Source: Sphingomonas sp. JUb134 (GTDB taxonomy: Bacteria > Pseudomonadota > Alphaproteobacteria > Sphingomonadales > Sphingomonadaceae). From it: a DNA stretch of 64,000 nucleotides. Shown here piece by piece: positions 52,215 to 62,953 of the stretch (position 1 is its first letter; each line of letters starts with the position of its first letter). A program made the translations under genes and the position numbers. The notes under the pieces were generated by a model, which saw nothing but the letters and a program-made list of their open reading frames with translations, did no database searches and was not told the origin of the DNA. The stretch covers positions 879,001-943,000 of the forward strand of contig NZ_SLYP02000001.1 of the NCBI RefSeq assembly GCF_004341505.2, read 5' to 3'.

Positions 52215-53246
52215 TCAGCTTGCGGGGAAGGCGGCGCGCAGGGCGTCATACTGCCTGCGGCTGATCGGCAACATCGATCCGTGGCGGGTGCCGGCGGGCA
52301 TTTCGTAGCGGTTCCATTCGGGAACGCCGCTGTTGCCGGACACCTGGTACCACGGCCCCTGCAGCGTCGGCGCCATCGAGAGGCCGTAGCTGGTGCCGGC
52401 ATATTGTTCGTAGAAGAGCAGCCAGTCCTTGTCGTCGGGCGAACGGATCAGCGTCGGCGCCTCGCGGAAATTGGGGCTGAGCGGCGCGCCGGGGAGCGGA
52501 TAGGGGCCGAGCAGGCTCGCGGCGCAGCTGATGCGGATCGTCTTGCCGGTGGTCCATTCATAGGACGGGTAGCGTTCGTCCTTGAGGACCGCGCAGTATC
52601 CGCCGCGGGGATCGGGCTGGAGGATGGTGTCGATGGTCGCCATGTCCCAGCTGAACAGGCGCCGGGGCCTGGCGGCGAAGGTCTTGAGGTCCGGGGACTG
52701 GACGTAGAGCGTGCGCTGGCTGGCCCAATAGCGTTCCGGATCCTCACGGTTGCCGTCCTCATTTGGGGTGTGCCAGGTCAGCAGGAACTGGCGCGACGGC
52801 TTGTCGAACAGGAGCTTGGGCGCGCCGATGCGCTGCATGGCGTGCGGGTGGCCGGGGATGTTCTTCAGGTCGGGGCGGTAGGTGCCGAACGGCTTCCAGC
52901 GGACGAGGTCGTCGGAGACCCAGAAGCGGATCAGGGGGTCCTCGTCGCTGTTGTTGCCGACCAGATAGTAGCGCCCGTCGGGGCCCTGGGCGATCGAGGC
53001 GTGGCCGTGATAGTCGGCAGAGACGGGCTTGCCGCCGTTGAGGCGGGTCCAGTGGAAACCGTCGAGGCTGACCGAGTAATAGAGGACGCCGTAGCGTTCC
53101 TTGGTCATGTGGGCGAAGAGATATGCCTTCGCCGGATCGACGTATGGCGTCACGGGGCCGCCGGGCGCCACCTGCGCGGTTGCGGGCATGGCTGCCGCAA
53201 GGACAACTAGCGCCGCGACGACACCGCGCTTCCAGAGGACTCGCAT
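52215..53246 (-). CDS. secreted five-bladed propeller glycosidase-like protein (GH43 clan type)
   Basis: A 343-residue protein with a signal peptide ending at AMPATAQ (about residue 25). Propeller-blade motifs with alternating aromatic residues are visible: LYYSVSLDGFHWTRLN, GRYYLVGNNSDEDPLIRFWVSDDL, KLLFDKPSRQFLLTWHTP, DWLLFYEQYAGTSYGLSMA. This is the layout of GH43/GH32-type enzymes acting on plant polysaccharides, but catalytic acids cannot be assigned with confidence. It overlaps nothing and stands alone. Confidence 0.75.
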   Translation of the reverse strand: MRVLWKRGVVAALVVLAAAMPATAQVAPGGPVTPYVDPAKAYLFAHMTKERYGVLYYSVSLDGFHWTRLNGGKPVSADYHGHASIAQGPDGRYYLVGNNSDEDPLIRFWVSDDLVRWKPFGTYRPDLKNIPGHPHAMQRIGAPKLLFDKPSRQFLLTWHTPNEDGNREDPERYWASQRTLYVQSPDLKTFAARPRRLFSWDMATIDTILQPDPRGGYCAVLKDERYPSYEWTTGKTIRISCAASLLGPYPLPGAPLSPNFREAPTLIRSPDDKDWLLFYEQYAGTSYGLSMAPTLQGPWYQVSGNSGVPEWNRYEMPAGTRHGSMLPISRRQYDALRAAFPAS

Positions 53247-53313
53247 GGCTCTCTCCCGATGATCTTTTGATCATACAAATAGGAGAGGGCCGGCTTTGTC
53301 CAGCGTCGCCCGG

Positions 53314-54186
53314 TCAGGGCAGCAGCGTCACCGACATGACGGCACTGCGGGTAGCGCCGGGGGCCACGCGCATCATGCCGGGCTTGTCCCAGATCTCGCC
53401 GGTGAAGCCGACGGGATCGGCGATGCCGTGCCAGGGCTCGACGCAGACGAAAGCGGCGCCGGGCTTGGTCCAGATGCCGAGCATGGGGGTGTCGGGGAAG
53501 CCGATTTCGAGCGCAGGGCCTTCGCCGGCGTCGTAGCGGAGCGACTGGCTTTCGAGCTGCTGCCAGACGAGCGCATCCTCGGTGAAGAGGTCGTCGGAGA
53601 GGGGCAGCAGGCGGTCCTGGAGCGGGCTCGGGCGTGGGGCGGGGGCGATCAGACCTTCCTCGATTGAGGCGAGGCTTGCCGGCTCGTGCTCCGGGAAGGT
53701 GAGGCGGTGGGCGTCGCGCGGGCGGCCATAGGGAAGCGGCCAGGCGAAGGCGTGGTGGAAACCGATGCTGGCCGGCAGGTCGCGGGTGTCGCGGTTGGTG
53801 ACCGTGACGGTGGTGGTGAGCGTCGCGCCGTCGAGCGCGTGGGTGACGTCGAGGGCGAAGGCGAAGGGGTAGACTTCGCGGCTCTCGGCATCGTCCTCAA
53901 GCCGGAAGCGGACGCGGTCGGCTGCCTGCTCCGCGAGCGTGAAGCTGCGGCGGCGGGCGAAGCCGTGCTGGGGCAGCGGATAGTCGCGGCCGTCGAGCCG
54001 GTAGCGGTCGCCCGCCAGCCGGCCCACGATCGGAAACAGGATCGGCGCGTGGCCGGTCCAATAGGCGGGATCGGCATCGGTCATCAGCTCACGGCCTTGC
54101 GCATCGCGCAGCGACACGAGCTCGGCACCCAGCGGGTGGATCGCCGCCGTGAGCGTGCCGTTGCCGATCTCCACCCGATCAGCCAC
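53314..54186 (-). CDS. aldose 1-epimerase family protein
   Basis: A 290-residue mutarotase-like protein. Family landmarks are HPLGAELVSLRDAQGRELM, APILFPIVGRLAGDRY, YPLPQHGFARRRSF (catalytic His region), SIGFHHAFAWPL and the C-terminal VCVEPWHGIADP with the expected catalytic glutamate. The close YeaD/LacX-type relatives act on hexoses or hexose phosphates; the exact substrate is unknown. The GTG at 54186 lies within the last codons of pheT, an eight-base overlap. Confidence 0.88.
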   Translation of the reverse strand: MADRVEIGNGTLTAAIHPLGAELVSLRDAQGRELMTDADPAYWTGHAPILFPIVGRLAGDRYRLDGRDYPLPQHGFARRRSFTLAEQAADRVRFRLEDDAESREVYPFAFALDVTHALDGATLTTTVTVTNRDTRDLPASIGFHHAFAWPLPYGRPRDAHRLTFPEHEPASLASIEEGLIAPAPRPSPLQDRLLPLSDDLFTEDALVWQQLESQSLRYDAGEGPALEIGFPDTPMLGIWTKPGAAFVCVEPWHGIADPVGFTGEIWDKPGMMRVAPGATRSAVMSVTLLP

Positions 54187-56553
54187 GCAAGGTGGCTCCC
54201 AGCTTGGCGGCGGCGGCGACGACCTTGTCGGCCACGCCCTTGATCTCCGCATCGGTGAAGCTCTTGTCGCCCGGCTGGAGCGTGACTTCGATCGCGAGCG
54301 ACTTCATGCCTTCGTCGACCCCGGCGCCGGTGAAGACGTCGAACAGGCGCGCGTCGACGATCGCGGCCTTGTCCGCACCGCGCACGGCGCGCACCAGCGC
54401 GTCGCCGCTCACGGTGGCGGGGACCAGGAAGGCGAAGTCGCGCGTCACCGCCTGCAAGGCTGGCGGCGCATAGGCCGGGCGCATGAAGCCGGTGCCGCGC
54501 TTGCCCGGCAGCGCGTCCAGGAACAGCTCGACTGCGACGACGGAGCCCGAGAGGTCGAATGCCTTCGCGATGCGCGGGTGGAGCGTGCCGAAGGCGGCGA
54601 GCACCGTCTTCGGCCCGAGCCGCAGCGTCGCGGACTGGCCGGGGTGATAGGCATCGCCCGCACCGTCCATGACCTGGAGGTTGGCGACCGGCGCACCGGC
54701 GGCCTCCAGCAGCGCGAGCGCTTCGGCCTTGGCATCGAACGCGTCGAAGGCGGCTGCCTTGCCCGCCTGCCAGCCGCGGCTGCGCTGCTCGCCGGCGAGG
54801 ACGACGCCGAGCGTCAGGCGTTCGCCTTCGCCCAGGTAGCGGCGGCCGATCTCGAACAGCCGTACGCCGGTGGCGCCGCGCTTGAGGTTGCGGTTCGCAG
54901 CCGACAGCAGCCCCGGGAGCAGCGAGGGGCGCATGACCTTCATGTCCTCGCTGATCGGGTTTGCGAGGCTCCAGGCGCCGCCGCCGAAGGGTGCGGCCGC
55001 ATCCTCGGCGATGAAGCTCCAGGTGATCGCCTCGTTGAGCCCGCGCGCAGCGGCCGAGCGGCGCAGGCGACGCTCCAGCTTCTGCTCGGGCGTGGCTGTC
55101 GGGCGGGCGACGCCGGCGGGGCGGGGCAGCGGCGTCGAGGGGACCTTGTCGATGCCCTCGATGCGGATCACTTCCTCGACCAGGTCGGCCGGGCCGTCGA
55201 TGTCGCGGCGCCAGCTCGGCACCACCACGTTCCATTCCAGATCCACCACGAAGCCGAGGCGTTCGAGGATCTCCTGCTGACGCTCGGGCGCGACCGCGAG
55301 ACCGCCGAGCGTCTCGGCGAGGTTCGGGTTATAGGCGACGAGGCGCGGCGCAACCGGCGGCTCGCCGGCGCGGGTGACTTCGCTCGGGGTGCCGCCGCAA
55401 AGGGCGAGCACCAGGCGGGTGGCGATCGCCAGCCCCTCGTCGAGGAAGGCGGGATCGACGCCGCGCTCGAAGCGCTGGCGCGCGTCGGAGGTGAGCGCGA
55501 GCTTCTGGCCGGTGCGGGCGATCGTCTCCGGCGTGAAATAGGCGCACTCGATCAGCACGTCGGTGGTCGTCTCCGACACGCCCGAATGCTCGCCGCCCAT
55601 GATGCCGCCGATGTCGTGCACGGCGGCATTGTCGGCGATCACGGTCTCGCCGCCGTCGAGCGTGTAGGTCTTGCCGTTAAGCGCCAGCACCTGCTCGCCC
55701 GCGGTCGCATGCCGAGCGACCAGACCGCCCTCGAGCTTGGCGCGGTCATAGACGTGCAGCGGGCGGCCGAGGCCGAGCATGACGAAGTTGGTGATGTCGA
55801 CCAGCGCCGAGATCGGCTTCTGGCCGACTGCGGTCAGCCGGCGCTGCAGCCAGTCGGGCGAGGGGCCGTTGGTGACGCCGGCGACGGTCTGGGCGAAGAA
55901 GGCGGGGCAGCCCTCTGCGTCCTGGGTGGACACGTCGGGGCCGGCGCCCTGCGGCACGATCGCGGGCAGTCCGCCGATCACCGCGTCGAGCGGGCGCAGC
56001 GTGCCGAGGCCGGCGGCGGCGAGGTCGCGGGCGATGCCGCGCACGCCCATGCAATCCTGGCGGTTGGGCGTGATCGCCACGTCGATGACGGGATCGTCAA
56101 GGCCGGCATAGTCGGCAAAGGTCGTGCCCACCGGCGCATCGGCCGGCAGCTCGATGATGCCGTCATGGTCCTCGCCGAGCTCGAGCTCGCGCGTCGAGCA
56201 CATCATGCCGTTGGATTCGACACCGCGGATGGCGGCGACGCGCAGCTCCATGCCGTTGGCGGGGACCACCGCGCCCGGCATGCCGAACACGCCCACCAGG
56301 CCGGCGCGCGCGTTGGGCGCGCCGCAGACGACCTGGAGCGGGCCGTCGCCGGCATCGACCGACAGCACCTGGAGCTTGTCGGCCTGGGGATGGCGCTCGG
56401 CGGTGAGGACGCGGGCGACGCGGAAGCCGTTGAGGCGCGCGGCCGGGTTCTCGACGCCTTCGACCTCAAGCCCGACGCGGGTCAGGCCGTCGAGGATCGC
56501 GTCGAGCGCGGCGTCGGTGTCGAGGTGCTCGCGCAGCCAGGAAAGGGTGAACT

Positions 56554-56557
<4 letters not shown>
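54179..56557 (-). CDS. pheT: phenylalanine--tRNA ligase beta subunit
   Basis: A 792-residue subunit with the full bacterial domain set: N-terminal tRNA-binding domain ([20 protein letters not shown], about 53-72), B3/4 editing region, B5 domain, the aminoacylation-like core and the C-terminal anticodon-binding ferredoxin-like domain ([11 protein letters not shown]). It forms the alpha2-beta2 enzyme with PheS. The ATG at 56557 overlaps the pheS stop in ATGA. Confidence 0.97.
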
Positions 56558-57630
<1,073 letters not shown>

Positions 57631-57703
57631 CAGAATTCCGTTCGCAAGATTGGAAGGTCCGAACCTTAGTCGGCGGCTCAGGTCAAGCCGTTCCGGGCCG
57701 GCA

Positions 57704-58324
57704 TCAGGCTCGGGCGGCGAGCAGAAGGCCACCGAAGCCGATGAACAGCGACCCCGTCGCACGGTTGAACAGCCGCTGCCGCCGCGGCGGCGCCAGCCAG
57801 CGGGCGAGCGAGCGGCCGCCCAGCGCATAGGCGGCGTACCAGCCGCCCTCGATCACCACGAAGGTCGCGACGAGAATCGCGAGCTGCAGCCAGAAGGGGC
57901 GTGTCGGGTCGAGGAACTGCGGGAACAGGGCCGCGGCGAAGACAATCAGCTTCGGATTGGAGAGACCGGTGCCGAGGCCGGCGACATAGAGCCCGCCCGG
58001 GCGACTGCGGGGGAAGCCTTCCGCCTTCGCGGCACCGGACACGGGGGCCCGCCAGGCCTTGATCCCCAGCCAGATCAGATAGGCGGCGCCGGCGAAGCGC
58101 AGCGCACCATAGAGCCGCGGCGAGGCCTGGAGCAGCGCGCCCAGCCCGAGCGCCGAGGCGACCAGGCACAGCAGCACTGCGCTCATCAGCCCGGCCATCG
58201 AGAAGACTGCGCGGCGCGGGCCGTGGTGGATGCTCTGCACCATGACGTGCAGCATGTTGGGACCGGGGGTGCCCGCGATCAGGAACACGGCGGTGACGTA
58301 GAGCCACCAGAGGTGCATCGCCAT
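57704..58324 (-). CDS. LysE/RhtB-family amino acid exporter
   Basis: A 206-residue membrane protein with six helices and the family N-terminus ([17 protein letters not shown], about 12-28), plus [15 protein letters not shown] and [20 protein letters not shown]. Members export amino acids or homoserine lactones. The substrate is unknown. It sits between the rplT terminator and pheS on the same strand. Confidence 0.93.
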   Translation of the reverse strand: MAMHLWWLYVTAVFLIAGTPGPNMLHVMVQSIHHGPRRAVFSMAGLMSAVLLCLVASALGLGALLQASPRLYGALRFAGAAYLIWLGIKAWRAPVSGAAKAEGFPRSRPGGLYVAGLGTGLSNPKLIVFAAALFPQFLDPTRPFWLQLAILVATFVVIEGGWYAAYALGGRSLARWLAPPRRQRLFNRATGSLFIGFGGLLLAARA

Positions 58325-58364
58325 TCGTGCCTCCTCACTTGCCCTGGCCGCCGAATGGCCGCGG

Positions 58365-58404
58365 GCGAAAACGAAAAGGGCGCCGGTGTTGCCACCGACG
58401 CCCC
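58365..58404 (-). terminator. rplT terminator
   Basis: On the minus strand GGGGCGTCGGTG, a GCAA loop and CACCGGCGCCC form a strong stem (one mismatch), followed by TTTTCGTTTT. This is a classical intrinsic terminator 25 bases after the rplT stop. Confidence 0.9.
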
Positions 58405-58428
58405 ATGTTCGTGCGTGCTGCAGGTCGC

Positions 58429-58794
58429 TTAGGCGGCCTGGGGCAGCGCCGCCTTCGCCTGAGCGACGATGGCGGTAAATGCCTCACCTTCGTGCATCGC
58501 GATATCCGCCAGGACCTTGCGGTCCAGCTGGATGCCGGCGAGCTTCAGGCCGTGCATGAACTGCGAATAGGTCAGGCCCTCGGCCCGGACGCCGGCGTTG
58601 ATGCGCTGGATCCAGAGGCCGCGGAACGTCCGCTTCTTAACCTTGCGGTCGCGGTAGGCGTACTGACCGGCCTTTTCGACGGCCTGACGTGCGATGCGGA
58701 TCGTGTTCTTGCGACGGCCATAATAGCCCTTCGCCTGATCCAGAATACGCTTGTGCTTGGTGCGGGTCGTGGTGCCGCGCTTGATACGTGCCAT
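58429..58794 (-). CDS. rplT: 50S ribosomal protein L20
   Basis: A 121-residue basic protein with the L20 sequence [39 protein letters not shown] and [18 protein letters not shown]. It binds 23S rRNA early in assembly. It is 13 bases downstream of rpmI. infC is not adjacent on this side. Confidence 0.98.
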   Translation of the reverse strand: MARIKRGTTTRTKHKRILDQAKGYYGRRKNTIRIARQAVEKAGQYAYRDRKVKKRTFRGLWIQRINAGVRAEGLTYSQFMHGLKLAGIQLDRKVLADIAMHEGEAFTAIVAQAKAALPQAA

Positions 58795-58807
58795 GTGTCA
58801 GACCTCC

Positions 58808-59011
58808 TTAGCGCAGACCGTAGGGCGCCCACGCCTTGACGTGTGCGACGTCGGCGTCGGCGAGCACCGAGGTGCCGCGGTTCTGGCGGATGTACTTGGC
58901 ATTGTGGCTGATCAGGCGGTGGCGCTTGCCGGCGACGCCGTGCTTCACCTTGCCGGTGGCGGTAAACTTGAAGCGCTTCTTCACGCCGCTCTTGGTCTTG
59001 AGCTTGGGCAT
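58808..59011 (-). CDS. rpmI: 50S ribosomal protein L35
   Basis: A 67-residue basic protein: [20 protein letters not shown], then [18 protein letters not shown]. The ATG at 59011 has AAGGAG and a run of A bases upstream. It is first in the rpmI-rplT operon, divergent from the AsmA-like gene. In other bacteria L20 can repress this operon; no obvious mimic structure was identified here. Confidence 0.98.
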   Translation of the reverse strand: MPKLKTKSGVKKRFKFTATGKVKHGVAGKRHRLISHNAKYIRQNRGTSVLADADVAHVKAWAPYGLR

Positions 59012-59195
59012 TTTTTTCTCCTTGTTTGACACGACCCAACAGAATCGCCGCGGCAGCCCTTTTGGCCGGGCGATCCCTCGAGACGGGCTCGAAGAGTCGT
59101 GGAAAGACGGCGCGCTTAGCGCAATGGTGGTGCATGCGCAACCGCAGCGGAGGGTGCGCGGGAACTCGTTACGCCGGCGGCGAGTTTTTGGCCGC

Positions 59196-61352
59196 ATGGC
59201 TGATCGCGAACTGCCCCCCGTCGCGGACCAAGCGCCGCCCCCGCCCGCCGGAACTCCGGCGGCGCCGCCGCGACGCGGGCGGCCGCGCTGGCTCACCATC
59301 CTGCTGCGGGTGGTGCTCGGCATCTTCATCGCCTTGTTCCTGGTGTGGGCGATCCTGTTCATCACCAAGGGACGCTTCCTGAAGGGGACCTTCGAGAAGA
59401 TCGCGTCGAGCTCGGCCGAGCGGCAGGTACGGGTAGCGGGCGATTTCCAGTTCTATTTCAATCCGATCAACCTGAAGTTCCTGGCGGAGGGGCTGACCGT
59501 CTCCAATCCCGCCTGGGCGGGCGGCGGCAATTTCCTGGAGGCGCGCAAGTTCGACGCGCAGATCGCGACCTTCACCTTCCTGTTTGGGCAGAGGCGGATC
59601 AACTGGCTGGGGCTGGACGGCGCGCGCGTCGATCTCGCCTGGGACGCCGACCACCGCCGCAACACCTGGACCTTCGGCGACCCCAACGCCAAGGGCGAGC
59701 CGTTCGACATGCCGGTGATCCGCCAGGCGGCGGTGAGCAACTCGGGACTGCGCTACAGCGATCCGTCGATGCGGATCCTCGCCAACGTTCGCTTCCGCAC
59801 GGTGGAGGCGCGCGACAGCAAGGTCGCGAACGCCGTGCGGTTCGACGGCGATGGGCGTGCGCGCGGCATTCCGTTCACGCTGACCGGCGCGCTTCTGTCG
59901 CCGAATGCGGCGCTGGCGGGTGGGCAGACGCAGCTGGCGCTGACCGTGCGGGCGGTCGATGCGGTGGGCACCGTCACCGGTACGCTGCCCGAGCCGACCG
60001 TGATCGAGGGATCGGACCTGAAGGTCGACCTGCGCGGCCGCAACCTGGCGAACCTGTTCGAGGTGTTCGGGCTGACCGTGCCCGACACGCGGCGCTACCA
60101 TCTCGCCTCCGCGCTCACCAAGCGAGGCGAGGAGTGGCGCTTCACGGGGCTGCGCGGCACGTTCGGCGACAGTGATCTGAGCGGCGCGTTCAGCGTGTTC
60201 CAGCGCGAGCCGCGCATGTATTTGACCGCCGACCTCGCCACCCGCCGGCTGGACATGATCGATGTCGCGCCCTTCATCGGCTACAATCCCGACCGGCTGG
60301 ACAAGCAGGGCAAGGCGGGCACAGTGACGCGGGTCGGCGGCACGCCTCGGCTGCTGCCGGACACGCCGCTCAACGTCGACGCGCTCAAGAACTTCGACGC
60401 CAAGGTCAACTGGACGGTGCGGCAGGTGCGGTCGGAGAACGTGCCGATCTCCAACATCAAGCTGGGGCTGTCGCTCGACGACCGGCTGCTCAAGCTCTCG
60501 CCGCTCAACTTCACCATGGCGCGCGGCACGGTGCTGTCGGACATCAGCATCAACGCGCGCCGGGCGCCGGTCTTCACCGACTATGACATCCGCCTGACGC
60601 CGACGCCGATGGGCAGGCTGCTCGCGGGCTTCGGCGTGGCGGAGGCGGGCACCAGCGGCACGATTTCGGCGCGCGTGAAGATGACGGGCAGCGGCAACAG
60701 CGTGCACGACTCGCTGGCGAGCTCCAACGGGCGCATCGCCTTCATCATGCCCAAGGGCAGCTTCTGGACGCGCAACATCCAGCTGTCGGAAATCGACGTC
60801 GGCACGTTCATCCAGAAGATGTTCGAGGACAAACTGAAGGAGCCGGTGCAGATCAACTGCGGGCTGATCGGCTTCACGGTGCGCAACGGCGTGGCGGCGG
60901 CCGACCCAATCCTGATCGACACGCAGAAGAACGTCATGCTCGGCCGCGGTGGCTTCAGCTTCAAAACCGAGGCGATCGACCTGGCGTTCCGGGCGGACTC
61001 CAAGAAGTTCTCGCTGTTCGCGGGCCAGTCGCCGGTCGGGATCAACGGCTATTTCGCGGAGCCGGGCTTCGACGTGATCAGCCCGGAGCTGGTCGGGCGC
61101 GCGGGCATCGGCCTGGGGCTGGCGGCGGTGGCGACCCCGATCGGCGGGCTGCTCGCCTTTGTCGACGTGGGCGATGCCAAGTCCGCCGCGTGCGGGCCCA
61201 TCCTCGCCGGCGCCACTGCCAAGGCGCAGCGTACCACCAAGGGCAAGCCGCGCGACGACGTCGGCGCGGGCACCACGTCGAAGGACGAGGACGGCAAGGC
61301 CTCGGGCGAGGAGAAGAAGAAGCAGCGCAAGAAGTTCCTGGGGATCTTCTGA
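59196..61352 (+). CDS. AsmA family protein
   Basis: A 718-residue envelope protein. A Pro-rich N-terminus and one membrane helix (about 33-55, [20 protein letters not shown]) precede a long beta-rich region typical of the AsmA/TamB/YhdP group ([54 protein letters not shown]). The C-terminus is lysine-rich. Relatives are thought to move phospholipids between membranes; a specific role here is not shown. The ATG at 59196 is the first suitable start before the helix. Confidence 0.9.
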   Translation: MADRELPPVADQAPPPPAGTPAAPPRRGRPRWLTILLRVVLGIFIALFLVWAILFITKGRFLKGTFEKIASSSAERQVRVAGDFQFYFNPINLKFLAEGLTVSNPAWAGGGNFLEARKFDAQIATFTFLFGQRRINWLGLDGARVDLAWDADHRRNTWTFGDPNAKGEPFDMPVIRQAAVSNSGLRYSDPSMRILANVRFRTVEARDSKVANAVRFDGDGRARGIPFTLTGALLSPNAALAGGQTQLALTVRAVDAVGTVTGTLPEPTVIEGSDLKVDLRGRNLANLFEVFGLTVPDTRRYHLASALTKRGEEWRFTGLRGTFGDSDLSGAFSVFQREPRMYLTADLATRRLDMIDVAPFIGYNPDRLDKQGKAGTVTRVGGTPRLLPDTPLNVDALKNFDAKVNWTVRQVRSENVPISNIKLGLSLDDRLLKLSPLNFTMARGTVLSDISINARRAPVFTDYDIRLTPTPMGRLLAGFGVAEAGTSGTISARVKMTGSGNSVHDSLASSNGRIAFIMPKGSFWTRNIQLSEIDVGTFIQKMFEDKLKEPVQINCGLIGFTVRNGVAAADPILIDTQKNVMLGRGGFSFKTEAIDLAFRADSKKFSLFAGQSPVGINGYFAEPGFDVISPELVGRAGIGLGLAAVATPIGGLLAFVDVGDAKSAACGPILAGATAKAQRTTKGKPRDDVGAGTTSKDEDGKASGEEKKKQRKKFLGIF

Positions 61353-61476
61353 GGCTGGCCGGGGCTACTCTTCTCCGCCGCTTGACAGTTGGGCTTCACT
61401 GCCACGAGAACATGCGAAGAGATCGGATCCTCTTCGAGGACGTTTCTCGAGCGTGACATCGAAAGGCGCGGTTCTC

Positions 61477-61617
61477 ATGAAAAAGCCGCAACCGGCGCAG
61501 GCGGTGCTGCTGGGCTTCCTGATCGTCGGGCTGGTCGCGTTCCTGTTCGCGTCGGGGTACGGCATCGGCAGGAACATCGCCACACGGGAGCAGGCGGCCG
61601 GGGCAGGCGCCCGCTAA
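61477..61617 (+). CDS. small single-helix membrane protein
   Basis: A 46-residue protein with a short basic start (MKKPQPAQ), one membrane helix (AVLLGFLIVGLVAFLFASGY) and a polar tail. The ATG at 61477 has GAAAGG about 11 bases upstream, slightly far. It lies between the AsmA-like and lactonase-family genes on the same strand. It is too small to assign, but codon use and the clean helix support a real gene. Confidence 0.55.
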   Translation: MKKPQPAQAVLLGFLIVGLVAFLFASGYGIGRNIATREQAAGAGAR

Positions 61618-61683
61618 GCCGGCAAGAGGCGTCAGCGGACAGCAATTTCGGATCGAGGCGGTGCAGGGGCTTTGACCTTGCGC

Positions 61684-62817
61684 ATGAACCTGCGCCATCA
61701 AGCGGGCATGGCTTCCTCCACGCTTTCCCTGTCGCGACGGACGCTCGTCGCCGCCGCTGCCGCTGCTGCGGCGTTTCCGACCCGGCTTCTGGCGCAGCAA
61801 AGCCGCAGGGTGCTTGCCGGCACCTATGTGCAGGAGGGCGGCGCCGGGCTTGTGCCGCTGGAGCCGTCGAACGGCGGCTGGACGGCGGGCCGGGCGCTGC
61901 CGGAAATCGCCAATGCCTCGTTCGGCGTACGGAGCGAGGCCCACGGCCTGCGTTATCTGGTGGATGAGCAGGCGGAGGGTGCGCTCGGCATCTATGGGCG
62001 CGACTTCCGGCGGCTGGCGCGGGTGTCGACGCTGGGCGCCGATCCTTGCCATCTCGCGCTGAGCCCGGACGGTCGTGCGCTGGCGGTGGCGAATTATTCG
62101 AGCGGGAGCGTGGCCGTCTGGAAGCTCGACCCCGCGACCGGGCTGCCGATAGACGAGGCGGCGCGCATCGTCCATGCGGGCAGCGGCCCGGACCGGGAGC
62201 GGCAGGCGGGGGCCCATGCGCACTGGGTCGGCTTTGCGCCGGGAGCGCCGCTGCTGCATTCGGTGGACCTGGGCGCCGACGCGATCTTTGCCCACCACCT
62301 CGATCCGCGATCGGGCGCGCTGGCGAAGACGACGGTCGCCTATCGTGCCGAACCGGGATCGGGGCCCCGCCACCTGGCGCGGCATCCGCGGCTGCCGGTC
62401 GCGTATCTGGTGGCGGAGCTCGCCAACACGGTGACCATCCTCGGTGCGGAGGGGGACGGGAGCTTTCGTCGGCGGGGCGTGGTGTCGACGCTGCCGGCGG
62501 GGTTCGCCGGGTCTTCGGCGGCGGGGCACATCGCCCTCAATCGCAAGGGCGACCGGCTCTATGTCTCCAATCGCGGGCACAACAGCATCGCGGTGTTCGC
62601 CGTCGCCCGGGACGGCGGGCTGTCGCTGCTCCAGCATGTCGGGTGCGGCGGGGACTGGCCGCGGATGTTCCTGCTGCTGGAAGAGCGGGGCGAGATGCTG
62701 GTGGCGAACCAGCGTTCCGGCACGGTGGCGAGCCTGCGGGTCGGGAGCGACGGGAGGTTGCGGGCGGCGGCATCCCAGGGCGTTCCGGTGCCGGGTGTTG
62801 CGTATCTGACGGTCTGA
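61684..62817 (+). CDS. lactonase-family seven-bladed beta-propeller protein
   Basis: A 377-residue protein of the 6-phosphogluconolactonase (YbhE) fold family: RVLAGTYVQEGG near the N-terminus, DPCHLALSPDGRALAVANYS, GSGPRHLARHPRLPVAYLVAEL and RLYVSNRGHNSIAVFAV. An N-terminal signal with SRRTLVAAAAAAAAF looks twin-arginine-like, so the protein is exported, unlike the cytoplasmic enzyme. The start is uncertain: TTG at 61672, ATG 61684 or ATG 61708. Confidence 0.85.
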   Translation: MNLRHQAGMASSTLSLSRRTLVAAAAAAAAFPTRLLAQQSRRVLAGTYVQEGGAGLVPLEPSNGGWTAGRALPEIANASFGVRSEAHGLRYLVDEQAEGALGIYGRDFRRLARVSTLGADPCHLALSPDGRALAVANYSSGSVAVWKLDPATGLPIDEAARIVHAGSGPDRERQAGAHAHWVGFAPGAPLLHSVDLGADAIFAHHLDPRSGALAKTTVAYRAEPGSGPRHLARHPRLPVAYLVAELANTVTILGAEGDGSFRRRGVVSTLPAGFAGSSAAGHIALNRKGDRLYVSNRGHNSIAVFAVARDGGLSLLQHVGCGGDWPRMFLLLEERGEMLVANQRSGTVASLRVGSDGRLRAAASQGVPVPGVAYLTV

Positions 62818-62857
62818 AACCGCGAAGCGATAGCGAGGACCCGATCGGAGCTTCTCG

Positions 62858-62889
62858 CAACTGGGCCCCGGCCTTCGCCGGGGTACTGG
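62858..62889. repeat. family B palindromic repeat
   Basis: CAACTGGGCCCCGGCCTTCG followed by CCGGGGTACTGG, matching the copies at 32465 and 48472. It lies in the 136-base gap between convergent genes and contains a stable GCCCCGGC...GCCGGGGT hairpin. Confidence 0.75.
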
Positions 62890-62953
62890 TTGGGTCTGGC
62901 GTCGAGGCCGCGCCAAAGCGGGCAGGGGAGGCGTCGCCGCCTCCCCTCTAGCC

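Noticed and set aside
57631..57703. Phenylalanine attenuator leader before pheS
   Set aside because: No short reading frame with several Phe codons and no terminator-antiterminator pair were found.
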